This document shows, one piece after another, positions 6,916 to 14,045 of a DNA stretch of 23,617 nucleotides. A model generated the notes under the pieces. It was not told the origin of the DNA, made no database searches, and was given only the letters and a program-made list of their open reading frames with translations. The stretch comes from a virus. A program made the position numbers and the translations under genes. Numbering within the stretch: position 1 is the stretch's first letter; each line of letters opens with the position of its first letter. The DNA is taken from positions 23-23,639 of IMG/VR virus record IMGVR_UViG_3300001460_000167. One strand, written 5' to 3'.

Positions 6916-8845
6916 TCATTTACCCACGAAATATCAAGAATTTATACATCTATCTAGATACTCTAGATGGTTACCAAAAGAAGAAAGACGAGAAACTTGG
7001 GGAGAAACAGTAGAAAGATACTTTGATTTTTTTGATGAGCATTTAAAAGAAACTTGTAAATTTACTTTACCACAAGAGATGAGAGATAAATTAGAACTTG
7101 CAGTTCTAGAATTAAAGATTATGCCATCAATGCGTTGTTTAATGACTGCTGGAGAGGCACTAAGAAGAGAAAATATTGCAGGTTATAATTGTAGTTATAT
7201 TGCAGTAGATAAACCACAAGCCTTTGATGAAATACTTTATGTTTTAATGAATGGTACTGGTGTAGGGTTTTCAGTAGAAAGACAATTTGTTTCACATCTA
7301 CCAACAATTGCTGATGAGTTCCACATGAGTGATACAACAATTTTGGTACAAGATAGTAAAATGGGTTGGGCCAAAGCATTTAAAGAATTAGTTGCAATGC
7401 TATATCATGGACAAATACCTAGATGGGATTTAAGTAAAGTTAGACCTGCAGGTGCACCATTAAAAACATTTGGTGGTAGAGCATCTGGACCAGAACCATT
7501 AGAAAGATTATTTGAATTTACAAAAGATATTTTTACAAGTGCTGCTGGTAGAAAATTAAGTTCTTTAGAGTGTCATGACATTGTATGTAAAACAGCAGAA
7601 ATAGTTGTAGTCGGTGGCGTAAGAAGAAGTGCATTAATTAGTCTTTCAAATTTATCTGATGATAGAATGAGAATTGCAAAAAGTGGTCAATGGTGGAATG
7701 ATAATGGTCAAAGAGCACTTGCAAATAATAGTGCAGCATATACAGAAAAACCCGATATAGGAATATTCATGGACGAATGGAAATCTCTTTATGAAAGTAA
7801 ATCTGGTGAAAGAGGTATTTTCAATAGAGAGTCTGCAAAAAGAATAGCTGAAAAAAATGGTAGAAGAAATGCAGATTATGATTTTGGTACCAACCCCTGC
7901 TCGGAAATAATATTGCGTAGTAGAGAATTTTGTAATCTTTCGGAGGTTGTTGTCAGACCAGAAGATAATGAAAATACTTTAATGGAAAAAGTTAAATTAG
8001 CAACTATACTTGGAACAATTCAATCTACTTTAGTTAATTTTAAATATGTAACTAAAGAATGGCAGAAGAATTGTACTGAAGAAAGATTACTTGGCGTATC
8101 ACTAACTGGTATTATGGATAATAAATTGACAGCAAATAAACCTGTTTTTGGTGAGGCTCCGAATGAAAAGTTCCTTCCTTCACTTTTAAATAATATGAAA
8201 AATGTTGCTGTTGCAACAAATAAAGAATGGGCAGAAAAATTAGGTGTAAATCAATCTGCTGCTATTACCTGTGTGAAACCCTCTGGTACTGTATCACAAT
8301 TAGTTGATAGTGCAAGTGGTATTCATGCAAGACATAATCCTTATTATGTTAGAACAGTAAGAGGTGATAAAAAAGACCCATTAACTAAAATGATGATTGA
8401 TATGGGATTTCCTGCTGAAGATGATGTTATGAAACCTAATGATACTACTGTATTTTCATTTCCGATTAAGTGTGATGAAAATGCTGTGTTTAGACAAGAT
8501 ATGGATGCTGTACAACAATTAGAATTATGGAAAACATATCAAGAACATTGGTGTGAACATAAACCATCAGTTACTATATCTGTTAAAGAAGAAGAGTGGT
8601 TAAAAGTTGGTTCATGGGTATATGAAAACTTTGATTTAATGAGTGGTGTTTCATTTTTACCATATAGTGAACATACTTATAAACAAGCACCATATCAAGA
8701 TTGTAATGTTGATGAATATGAAGAATTAAAAAAAATAATGCCTGCTGAGGTTGATTGGTCAAAATTATCAGACTATGAAAGTTCAGACCAAACAGTGGGT
8801 TCACAGGAGTTGGCTTGTGTTGCGGGTAACTGTGAGATTCAGTAA
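6905..8845 (+). CDS. nrdJ: Class II (adenosylcobalamin-dependent) ribonucleoside-triphosphate reductase
   Basis: Converts ribonucleotides to deoxyribonucleotides for phage DNA synthesis, using adenosylcobalamin to generate a thiyl radical. The 646-residue protein has the monomeric class II layout. The redox pair is C96 (in GYNCSY) and C343 (EFCNLSEV), the thiyl-radical Cys is C332 with E334 in NPCSEI, and a C-terminal relay pair is C638/C643 (ACVAGNC). Further class II signatures are LMNGTGVGFSVE (114-125) and VKPSGTVSQL. There is no ATP cone and no nearby NrdB gene, which rules out the class I enzyme of T4. The start overlaps the primase by 11 bases. The host must make or import B12 for the enzyme to work. 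Confidence 0.95.
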   Translation: MLSNHLPTKYQEFIHLSRYSRWLPKEERRETWGETVERYFDFFDEHLKETCKFTLPQEMRDKLELAVLELKIMPSMRCLMTAGEALRRENIAGYNCSYIAVDKPQAFDEILYVLMNGTGVGFSVERQFVSHLPTIADEFHMSDTTILVQDSKMGWAKAFKELVAMLYHGQIPRWDLSKVRPAGAPLKTFGGRASGPEPLERLFEFTKDIFTSAAGRKLSSLECHDIVCKTAEIVVVGGVRRSALISLSNLSDDRMRIAKSGQWWNDNGQRALANNSAAYTEKPDIGIFMDEWKSLYESKSGERGIFNRESAKRIAEKNGRRNADYDFGTNPCSEIILRSREFCNLSEVVVRPEDNENTLMEKVKLATILGTIQSTLVNFKYVTKEWQKNCTEERLLGVSLTGIMDNKLTANKPVFGEAPNEKFLPSLLNNMKNVAVATNKEWAEKLGVNQSAAITCVKPSGTVSQLVDSASGIHARHNPYYVRTVRGDKKDPLTKMMIDMGFPAEDDVMKPNDTTVFSFPIKCDENAVFRQDMDAVQQLELWKTYQEHWCEHKPSVTISVKEEEWLKVGSWVYENFDLMSGVSFLPYSEHTYKQAPYQDCNVDEYEELKKIMPAEVDWSKLSDYESSDQTVGSQELACVAGNCEIQ

Positions 8846-8997
8846 TGAAAAGAATTATATTCTGCGAATCATGTGAGGGCGAATGTAAAGTACAACACAG
8901 TATGGACAATGAACATTATCCAATAGTTTATTGTCCTTTTTGTGGTGAAAAACTTGATGACGAATATCAAGATGATGTTGAGGATTATGAAGAATGA
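8845..8997 (+). CDS. Small zinc-ribbon protein of 50 aa
   Basis: Begins in a TAATG overlap with nrdJ and ends in an ATGA overlap with the next nuclease gene, so it is coupled on both sides. It has C7-x2-C10 and C30-x2-C33 (CPFCG), a clear rubredoxin-like or zinc-ribbon knuckle pair, plus C14, and an acidic tail (DDEYQDDVEDYEE). Its partner is unknown. Position after nrdJ raises the possibility of a redox or accessory role, without direct evidence. Confidence 0.75.
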   Translation: MKRIIFCESCEGECKVQHSMDNEHYPIVYCPFCGEKLDDEYQDDVEDYEE

Positions 8998-9365
8998 AGA
9001 CAAGTTCAGCTAAGGCAAAAGGTAGAAAACTACAACAATGGTTTCGTGATGTATTAATTGAAGAATTAAAAATTCATGAAGAAGATATTGAATCTAGAAG
9101 TATGGGTGCAGGTGGTGAAGATTTAATCATGGCCAGAGCTGCTAGAGAAAAATTTCCATATTCAATAGAATGCAAGAATCAAGAAAAAGTAAATGTATGG
9201 GAAGCATACAAACAATCAACAGAGAATTGTGGTAAGTATGAACCCATTGTCGTTATTAAAAAAAACAATGTAAAACCACTTGTTTTGTTAGATGCAGAAG
9301 CATTTGTAAAACTTCATAATAGTTTACCAAAAGAATATACAATAGACGAACTGTTAAAAGATTGA
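8994..9365 (+). CDS. PD-(D/E)XK nuclease, Holliday-junction-resolvase-like
   Basis: A 123-residue protein with the PD-(D/E)XK nuclease core: D43 in the GGEDLIM turn, then E59-x-K61 (YSIECKNQ), followed by a helix with a Gln-containing motif (VWEAYKQS). Length and spacing match small phage and archaeal resolvase-type endonucleases, which cut branched DNA during recombination and packaging. The very basic N-terminus (KAKGRKLQQWFRD) is typical of the group. It overlaps the zinc-ribbon gene by four bases. Exact substrate specificity cannot be read from the sequence. Confidence 0.8.
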   Translation: MKTSSAKAKGRKLQQWFRDVLIEELKIHEEDIESRSMGAGGEDLIMARAAREKFPYSIECKNQEKVNVWEAYKQSTENCGKYEPIVVIKKNNVKPLVLLDAEAFVKLHNSLPKEYTIDELLKD

Positions 9366-9367
9366 CT

Positions 9368-9428
9368 GTCAAATAATAGCATATGTCAAATAGTTGACCA
9401 TCTATAAATATTATAGAGAGGAAAAACT
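9368..9428 (+). promoter_or_regulatory. Late promoter module, copy B (TATAAATA with GTCA/TGAC half-sites)
   Basis: This is the second copy of the 61-base block at 5389-5449, with every landmark at the same offset: GTCAAATAATAG at 9368, GTCA at 9385, TGAC at 9395, TATAAATA at 9403-9410 and the start codon at +61. Here the inner half-sites form the palindrome GTCAA-atag-TTGAC. About 45 of 61 bases match copy A, with the half-sites and late box identical and the linkers diverged. Confidence 0.75.
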
Positions 9429-9584
9429 ATGGAATCAATAGACATATTAGACATTATTAATACATTATGGCCTATAGCTTTGGGGTTTGTTGGTTTAGTT
9501 ATCGTATTAGCGAAAATGCACACCTCAATAGAAGTCCTTCAAGAAAAAGTTAAAGCACTCTTTGACCTTCACAATAAAAAATAA
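9429..9584 (+). CDS. Small membrane protein of 51 aa, late-expressed
   Basis: A 51-residue product with one transmembrane helix (about 12-29, TLWPIALGFVGLVIVLAK) followed by a short amphipathic or coiled-coil tail (VLQEKVKALFDLHNK). It is preceded by AGAGAGG and by late promoter copy B, the only gene here besides the 5450 gene to have that module. Its layout mirrors the 138-aa protein (membrane helix plus coiled coil), so the two could act together at the membrane; a second holin or antiholin is one possibility. Similar tiny proteins occur in marine T4-like phages, to my recollection. Confidence 0.65.
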   Translation: MESIDILDIINTLWPIALGFVGLVIVLAKMHTSIEVLQEKVKALFDLHNKK

Positions 9585-9602
9585 TTTATTTGCAAAACAC
9601 CC

Positions 9603-9631
9603 TTGACAATGCTATTAATGCATAGTATAAT
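9603..9631 (+). promoter_or_regulatory. Consensus sigma70-like early promoter
   Basis: Perfect TTGACA (9603-9608) and TATAAT (9626-9631) with a 17-base spacer, followed after about 25 bases by a purine-rich ribosome binding region and the ATG at 9664. A full-consensus promoter is typical of phage early genes that compete for host RNA polymerase. Confidence 0.9.
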
Positions 9632-9663
9632 AAAGACATAATCAGAAAAGAAAGAGAGAAATT

Positions 9664-9939
9664 ATGAAAAATATTACAACAGTTGTTGTGGAATCCACCC
9701 AAATGTTAAAACTAATGAATGAATTTGTAGATTATGTTTATAGTTTTTATGGTGAAGATGGTATCTATGACATGGGTGCCACTAGAGATAATATTTCCAC
9801 TGCAACTATTGACTATATTTCAAGTTTAAGTGTATATAATCACCATCAAAAATTTTGTGGTGATAGTCTTGATAGAGAAAGAGTAAGAGATATTCTTACA
9901 AGTAAGTTTAATTTAAAGGAGTTATATAATGACATATAG
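9664..9939 (+). CDS. Small early protein of 91 aa, unknown
   Basis: First gene behind the consensus promoter at 9603-9631. The product is acidic, soluble and rich in Asp, Tyr and Ser, with no recognised domain, signal or membrane segment. It overlaps the next gene by 11 bases. Early expression from a strong host-type promoter suggests a host-takeover or regulatory protein, by analogy with small T4 early genes. No function is assigned. Confidence 0.65.
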   Translation: MKNITTVVVESTQMLKLMNEFVDYVYSFYGEDGIYDMGATRDNISTATIDYISSLSVYNHHQKFCGDSLDRERVRDILTSKFNLKELYNDI

Positions 9940-10090
9940 AGAAACAATGAAAGATTTATTTAATAAACATAATGCAATGATGGCTGGTCAATATCCAGAC
10001 GGAGACTATTCAACAGAGTTTAAAAATATTTGTGATTTTTACTGTTTAGATTCACTTGCAGAATGGGAAAGTCTAGAAGATACCATCTAG
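9929..10090 (+). CDS. Small early protein of 53 aa, unknown
   Basis: ATG at 9929 follows a good ribosome binding site (AAAGGAG, 9916-9922) inside the end of the previous gene, and the frame runs to TAG at 10088-10090. The product is acidic and helical with two Cys (residues 34 and 39). It is the second cistron of the early unit and is followed at once by another promoter (10098). No family recognised. Confidence 0.6.
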   Translation: MTYRETMKDLFNKHNAMMAGQYPDGDYSTEFKNICDFYCLDSLAEWESLEDTI

Positions 10091-10097
10091 ACTGCTG

Positions 10098-10125
10098 TTG
10101 ACAAAGCTTATAGTTGTGATATACT
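10098..10125 (+). promoter_or_regulatory. Sigma70-like early promoter
   Basis: TTGACA (10098-10103) and TATACT (10120-10125) with a 16-base spacer, eight bases after the preceding stop codon. It would drive the 10165 gene and probably the run of genes to 12580, since no terminator is visible between them. Confidence 0.75.
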
Positions 10126-10164
10126 GTAAGAGTAATAATAATAATTAAATCAATGAGGTAAATA

Positions 10165-10332
10165 ATGATTTGGTGCTTTAACGAACACAGAGATATTCCA
10201 TTAGATATTAAACTATTTTTAGAGAATGCTTCTGGTGAATCTTTAAAAAAACTTTCAATAGAAGATATTAATAGTTTCTTAACAGGCTACGATAATTTTA
10301 ATAATGATATTTTAGGAAAGGATTATATATAA
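10165..10332 (+). CDS. Small early protein of 55 aa, unknown
   Basis: ATG at 10165 follows TGAGGTA (ribosome binding site near 10154-10160) and lies about 40 bases behind the 10098 promoter. The 55-residue acidic product has a helical middle (LKLFLENASGESLKKLSIED type spacing) and no recognised domain. The next gene starts one base after the stop, so this is the first cistron of an operon that includes Rnh. Confidence 0.6.
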   Translation: MIWCFNEHRDIPLDIKLFLENASGESLKKLSIEDINSFLTGYDNFNNDILGKDYI

Positions 10333-10333
10333 G

Positions 10334-10618
10334 ATGAAACATAATGGTTTTAAAAGAAATAATGACTTTGGTTTTAAAAAAAATAGAAATAAGTTTCAAG
10401 AACAAAAAACTAAGGGTTCTGCAGTTGTTGTTCAAAACAATAACATTGATAAAGCATTAAGAAAACTTAAAAAGAAATTACAAAAAGAAAACTTTTTCAA
10501 TGAATTAAGAAGTAGAGAGTTTTTTGAAACAAGAAGTGAAAAGAAAAGAAAAGAGAAAGCAGCGAGTACAAGAAGATGTATCAGAAAATCAGAAAAAATA
10601 AAAGAGTCAATGGTCTAA
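10334..10618 (+). CDS. Small, very basic protein of 94 aa, unknown
   Basis: The product is rich in Lys, Arg, Asn and Phe, with an N-terminal repeat-like stretch (NGFKRNNDFGFKKNRNKF) and a basic helical C-terminus. It has no hydrophobic segment. The strong positive charge suggests nucleic-acid binding, but this is only a compositional inference. It follows the 10165 gene by one base and overlaps the next gene by 43 bases. Confidence 0.6.
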   Translation: MKHNGFKRNNDFGFKKNRNKFQEQKTKGSAVVVQNNNIDKALRKLKKKLQKENFFNELRSREFFETRSEKKRKEKAASTRRCIRKSEKIKESMV

Positions 10619-10818
10619 AATGGACAGCTTGTGTTATATTAATATTAGAATTAATGTTGACCTCATTTAATATATATCCTCTTAACTTATATTTTATGGT
10701 TATAGGAACTTTTTTATGGATTATGGTCGCTTTCTTATGGAAAGAGACCTCATTAATGATATTAAATATAATGGCTTGTTTAATTGGTTTAACAGGAATA
10801 GTAAATTCATGGATATAA
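10576..10818 (+). CDS. Small membrane protein with about three hydrophobic helices
   Basis: An 80-residue product with a basic N-terminus (MYQKIRKNKRVNGLKW) followed by three hydrophobic segments (about 17-33, 36-54 and 59-78). It starts 43 bases inside the preceding gene in another frame; no downstream in-frame ATG gives a complete first helix, so this start is preferred although the ribosome binding site is weak. The pattern resembles small integral membrane proteins shared by marine T4-like phages. Function unknown. Confidence 0.65.
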   Translation: MYQKIRKNKRVNGLKWTACVILILELMLTSFNIYPLNLYFMVIGTFLWIMVAFLWKETSLMILNIMACLIGLTGIVNSWI

Positions 10819-11222
10819 ATATGAGTATGGAAAAAAATAAAAACATAATTATATTCCCTAAGAAGTATAAAGGTAAAAGAGAAGTTAAAATACCTGATTA
10901 TGATGTTATGGAATTAAATGAAGATATGGCATTTGCAGATAATCTTACAGAAGGATTAATAGTACAAGTTGTTCATATGATGAGTGAAAATGGTGTTAAG
11001 GTTACCTCTAAACCATTTATTTCAGATTTAGCATTTATCATAGAATCTATTAAATCTAGTCTTTATAGGGATTTAAACATAGAACATGATATGCAAGATT
11101 TAATGGACGAGTTCATGACTTCTGAAACTGATGAGAAGACAAAAAAAGTAAGTACTACTTTTAACATGGAATTAATACCAGAATTTTTAAAAAAAGTAAA
11201 AGAGATAAAAAAAGATAAATGA
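10809..11222 (+). CDS. Conserved acidic phage protein, unknown
   Basis: The frame is open further upstream (to an ATG at 10716), but that portion lies inside the membrane-protein gene and reads poorly. The ATG at 10809, with AGGAA about ten bases upstream and overlapping the previous stop, is the better start; ATGs at 10821 and 10827 are alternatives. The mature part is 125-137 residues, with a basic IIIFPKKYKGKRE segment near the N-terminus and then acidic helices (FADNLTEGLIVQVVHMMSE). It ends in an ATGA overlap with the Rnh gene. It resembles hypothetical proteins found beside replication genes in T4-like phages. Confidence 0.65.
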   Translation: MDINMSMEKNKNIIIFPKKYKGKREVKIPDYDVMELNEDMAFADNLTEGLIVQVVHMMSENGVKVTSKPFISDLAFIIESIKSSLYRDLNIEHDMQDLMDEFMTSETDEKTKKVSTTFNMELIPEFLKKVKEIKKDK

Positions 11223-12076
11223 TTTTAGTTGATATGAATCAAGTTACAATTAGTAATTTGATGATACATTTGAGTAATAATGAATTGAACGAAAATATGG
11301 TTAGACATATGGTCCTTAATTCATTGCGTTCATATAAATCAAAATTTGGTAATGATTATGGTGAATTGGTTCTTTGCTATGATGATAAGCATTACTGGAG
11401 AAAAGAATACTTTCCTAATTACAAAGCAAATCGCAAAAAAGATAGAACTGCATCTAAGTTAGATTGGAATGAATTATTTGAAACACTAAACAAAATTCGT
11501 GATGAAGTCAAAGAATATTTCCCTTACAAAGTTTTACAAGTAACTGGTGCAGAAGCTGATGATATTATAGCAACGATTGTAAAAGTAATATCAGAAACCC
11601 CTAAATTATTTGAAAATGTTTTAATCATGTCAGGAGATAAAGATTTTATACAATTACAAAAACATTCATTTGTAAAACAATATTCACCCACATTAAAAAA
11701 ATATGTAAATGGTGTTGACCCAAATCAATATCGTATTGAACATATATTTAAAGGTGATAGAGGCGATGGTATACCAAATATTTTATCTAGTGATAACACA
11801 TTTGTTGAAGGCATTAGACAAAAGCCATTAAGTAAAAAGAAAATAGAAGAATGGATTTCCAAAAATGAGTGGCCTATTCCAGAGTGGAATGATGAACTCA
11901 AAAGAAACTATCAAAGAAATAAAACTTTAATAGATTTGGAATGTTTACCAAGTGATATATTTGAACGAATATATATTACTTGGAAAGATTATGAAATAAC
12001 TGACAGAAGTAAAATATTACAATATTTTATGAAATACAAGTTACGCGAACTAACTGAAAAACTAGGAGACTTTTAA
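11219..12076 (+). CDS. rnh: T4 RNase H-like 5'-3' nuclease (FEN family)
   Basis: Removes RNA primers and flaps from lagging-strand fragments. The 285-residue protein shows the FEN/PIN active-site acid set in order: D5 (ILVDMNQ), D55/D56 (CYDDKHYWR), E112-D114-D115 (GAEADDIIA), D140 and D142 (SGDKDFIQL), and D180/D183 in the helix-hairpin-helix-like KGDRGDGIPN. The length is close to T4 Rnh (about 305 aa). It follows the upstream gene by ATGA overlap and the next gene by adjacent stop and start. Together with primase, gp59 and gp32 it completes much of a T4-type lagging-strand set. Confidence 0.92.
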   Translation: MILVDMNQVTISNLMIHLSNNELNENMVRHMVLNSLRSYKSKFGNDYGELVLCYDDKHYWRKEYFPNYKANRKKDRTASKLDWNELFETLNKIRDEVKEYFPYKVLQVTGAEADDIIATIVKVISETPKLFENVLIMSGDKDFIQLQKHSFVKQYSPTLKKYVNGVDPNQYRIEHIFKGDRGDGIPNILSSDNTFVEGIRQKPLSKKKIEEWISKNEWPIPEWNDELKRNYQRNKTLIDLECLPSDIFERIYITWKDYEITDRSKILQYFMKYKLRELTEKLGDF

Positions 12077-12580
12077 ATGGCTTATACTGATTCTGAAAAT
12101 GTAAATGCAGTGAATGTTGTTAGACCTCTAATTCATGAGATTTTGACAATGGTGAATAATGCTAAAGACAAACCAAAAAAAATACAAGTATTAAAAAAAT
12201 ATGATAGTGAGGGTTTAAGAATGGTTTTAAAATCATCATTTGACCCAAAGATTGTTTGGAGATTACCAAAGGGTGATGTACCATTTAAAAAAAATGATGC
12301 ACCTGAAGGTACTCAACATACTAGATTAGAGATGGAAGCCAAAAAATTATTTCACTATATTAAAGGCGGAAATGATAGACTTAATCAGATGAAATGTGAA
12401 CAGATGTTTGTTCAATTATTAGAAGGATTACAAGAACATGAAGCTGAAGTAATAATACTTGCTAAAGACAAAATACTTCATCAAAAATACAAAGGTTTAT
12501 CAAAACAAGTAGTACAAGAATCATTTAATTGGGACGAAGACTATCTTAATACAAAACACCCAAAATATAAATCAAAATAG
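12077..12580 (+). CDS. DUF6433 family protein
   Basis: A 167-residue protein that I recognise as the DUF6433 type found widely in T4-like cyanophages. Typical blocks are the N-terminal PLIHEILTMVNNAKDKPKK helix, the middle DVPFKKNDAPEGTQHTRL (about 75-92), a FHYIKGGNDRLNQ segment (about 101-113) and a C-terminal KGLSKQVVQESF. The function of the family is unknown. It begins directly after the Rnh stop, so it belongs to the replication operon, and a new promoter starts just after its end. Confidence 0.8.
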   Translation: MAYTDSENVNAVNVVRPLIHEILTMVNNAKDKPKKIQVLKKYDSEGLRMVLKSSFDPKIVWRLPKGDVPFKKNDAPEGTQHTRLEMEAKKLFHYIKGGNDRLNQMKCEQMFVQLLEGLQEHEAEVIILAKDKILHQKYKGLSKQVVQESFNWDEDYLNTKHPKYKSK

Positions 12581-12583
12581 GGG

Positions 12584-12612
12584 TTGACATATACAAGATA
12601 GTGTGGTACTAT
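12584..12612 (+). promoter_or_regulatory. Sigma70-like promoter for the 54-aa membrane gene
   Basis: TTGACA (12584-12589) and TACTAT (12607-12612) with a 17-base spacer, beginning three bases after the upstream stop. A second TATAAT (12616-12621) is nine bases further on and too distant for this -35, though it may be used alone. The ribosome binding region AAAGAGAG precedes the ATG at 12651. Confidence 0.8.
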
Positions 12613-12650
12613 TAGTATAATGAGTAATTAAAAAGAAAGAGAGTTATATT

Positions 12651-12815
12651 ATGTTATTTTGGATTTATTTATTAATTGGATTTACGACCAGTTTCCTGGC
12701 GGCAGGTGCTGTTGACGGTGATACCTCTCTCACTACTCTTTCCGTCTTATCTGCCGTAGGAATCATGTTCTTATTATTAGCAATGTTTGAAAACTTTAGA
12801 AATGGCGAAGAATAA
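12651..12815 (+). CDS. Small two-helix membrane protein of 54 aa, atypical codon use
   Basis: The 54-residue product has two hydrophobic segments (about 3-19 and 29-46) separated by a short polar loop (VDGDTS) and a charged tail (ENFRNGEE), a hairpin topology. Codons are unlike those of the neighbours: CTG, GCG, CTC, TCC, GTC and GCC appear in a short span, where flanking genes prefer A/T-ending codons. It has its own promoter and terminator, so it is an autonomous single-gene unit directly upstream of a cell-wall hydrolase. It could be a holin or an early membrane effector; the sigma70-type promoter argues for early expression. Confidence 0.7.
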   Translation: MLFWIYLLIGFTTSFLAAGAVDGDTSLTTLSVLSAVGIMFLLLAMFENFRNGEE

Positions 12816-12826
12816 GAATGTGCATA

Positions 12827-12875
12827 AAGAAGTGCTAGAACATCAGTTTGATTATTCTAGCATTTCTTCTTTTTT
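12827..12875 (+). terminator. Rho-independent terminator after the 54-aa gene
   Basis: A 14-bp stem with one G-U pair is formed by 12827-12840 (AAGAAGTGCTAGAA) and 12855-12868 (TTCTAGCATTTCTT), with a 14-base loop, followed by six T residues (12870-12875). The ribosome binding site of the next gene (GGAG, 12881-12884) follows directly. Confidence 0.85.
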
Positions 12876-12891
12876 AACTAGGAGAGGTACT

Positions 12892-13476
12892 ATGTTAAAA
12901 TATGTCGTATTAGGAACAGCAATTTTTACTATTGGTGTTTCATTTTTCAATAAAAATGCACCAACTGATTGGACAGAAGGTTATCAAGTTAGTAAACTTG
13001 ATGTTTCATTTCCAGACATCACCCCAACAATAAATTATATTGACCATAATCAAGTTACTTGTCTTGCTAAGAATATGTATTTTGAAGCAAGAAGTGAAGG
13101 TATTGCAGGACTTGTTGCAACAACACAGGTTGTTTTAAATAGAGTTACAAGCGAACAATATCCAAATACTGTCTGCGGTGTAATTGAACAAGCAAAAATA
13201 TCACAGTGGTGGTTAAAAGAAAAAGGTATTAAAAAACCTATAAAAAACAAATGTCAATTTAGTTGGTTCTGTGATGGCTATTCAGATGAACCAAAAGATG
13301 AAAAGACTTATAATGAATTGTATATTCTTGCAGAAGAATTTGTTGCAGGTAAATACAAAAGAATGATTGATATTACTGACGGTGCCTTATGGTATCATGC
13401 AGATTATGTACACCCTAAATGGGCAAATAAAAAAGAAGTAACAACAAAAGTAGGAAGGCACATATTTTACAGATGA
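12892..13476 (+). CDS. SleB-type cell-wall hydrolase with N-terminal membrane or signal segment
   Basis: Cleaves peptidoglycan (hydrolase_2/SleB family, lytic-transglycosylase type). The frame opens at 12787, but the ATG at 12892 is chosen because it has GGAGAG seven bases upstream and lies after a terminator. The 194-residue product has an uncleaved-looking hydrophobic segment (4-19, YVVLGTAIFTIGVSFF), then the SleB core: CLAKNMYFEARSEG with catalytic E65 (or E69), TTQVVLNRV, the YPNTVCGVI block and CQFSWFCDG, which holds two Cys. The C-terminal GALWYHADYVHPKWA is also typical. The N-terminal anchor suggests a SAR-type endolysin, exported independently of a holin. It overlaps the next gene by four bases. 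Confidence 0.88.
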   Translation: MLKYVVLGTAIFTIGVSFFNKNAPTDWTEGYQVSKLDVSFPDITPTINYIDHNQVTCLAKNMYFEARSEGIAGLVATTQVVLNRVTSEQYPNTVCGVIEQAKISQWWLKEKGIKKPIKNKCQFSWFCDGYSDEPKDEKTYNELYILAEEFVAGKYKRMIDITDGALWYHADYVHPKWANKKEVTTKVGRHIFYR

Positions 13477-14045
13477 ATGTATTTTATTTAAATAAGTCTC
13501 CTGAAATTTCAGCAATAGAACATTGTGATAAACATGCAGTAAAAATGTGTGTAGAATATGCACAACTATTATCAACTGCACATAGAGTTTCAGATGGTAT
13601 AGAATATATTGGCAAAACTAAAACAGGTAGAAGAGTTAAAAGATGGAAACACCCTAATTTAGAATTTGATAAAAATTTAATGTTGGCTAGTCATGTAAAA
13701 CACCCACATGGGATTTGGTGTAGAGAAACAAAAGGTAACTATTCTTGGTTACTTCATCTATTAGTAAACTTACTTAAAGAATATACACATAGATATGGTA
13801 AAAGACATTTAGTAGAAAATAGAATGCCATATTTAAATTTTATACCTAAACATATTTCTCAAGATATGAGAACAACAGAAATACCTCAATGTATGCCAGA
13901 GTATTGTAAAGTACCTGGTAATCCAATTGCAGCTTATCATAATTACTATATAAAAGAGAAGGTAAGATTTGCAACATGGAAGAAAAGGAGTATACCACTA
14001 TGGTACGAAGAAAAAGTTACTGGGACGAAATGGGTGAGCACATAG
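13473..14045 (+). CDS. Conserved marine phage protein, unknown function
   Basis: A 190-residue protein of a type I recognise as common in marine phages. Recognisable blocks are NVFYLNKSPEISAIEHCDKH, VKMCVEYAQLLSTAHRV (about 24-40), HPHGIWCRETKGNYSWLLHL (about 77-96), EYTHRYGKRH and the C-terminal CKVPGNPIAAYHNYYIKEK. Conserved His, Cys, Trp and Tyr residues suggest an enzyme or metal site, but I know no demonstrated activity. It begins in an ATGA overlap with the SleB gene and is overlapped at its 3' end by the 14000 gene. Confidence 0.75.
   Translation: MNVFYLNKSPEISAIEHCDKHAVKMCVEYAQLLSTAHRVSDGIEYIGKTKTGRRVKRWKHPNLEFDKNLMLASHVKHPHGIWCRETKGNYSWLLHLLVNLLKEYTHRYGKRHLVENRMPYLNFIPKHISQDMRTTEIPQCMPEYCKVPGNPIAAYHNYYIKEKVRFATWKKRSIPLWYEEKVTGTKWVST

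Noticed and set aside
10716-10808. Upstream start for the 10809 gene
   Set aside because: Starting at ATG 10716 would embed 93 bases in the membrane-protein gene, with no ribosome binding site. The ATG at 10809 or 10821 next to the previous stop is more likely.
12616-12621. TATAAT as the -10 box of the 12584 promoter
   Set aside because: It is 26 bases from TTGACA, too far. TACTAT at 12607-12612 gives the 17-base spacing.
12787-12891. Upstream start for the SleB-type hydrolase
   Set aside because: The frame is open to an ATG at 12787, but that region holds the end of the 54-aa gene and a terminator stem. The ATG at 12892 has a proper ribosome binding site and places the hydrophobic segment at the N-terminus.
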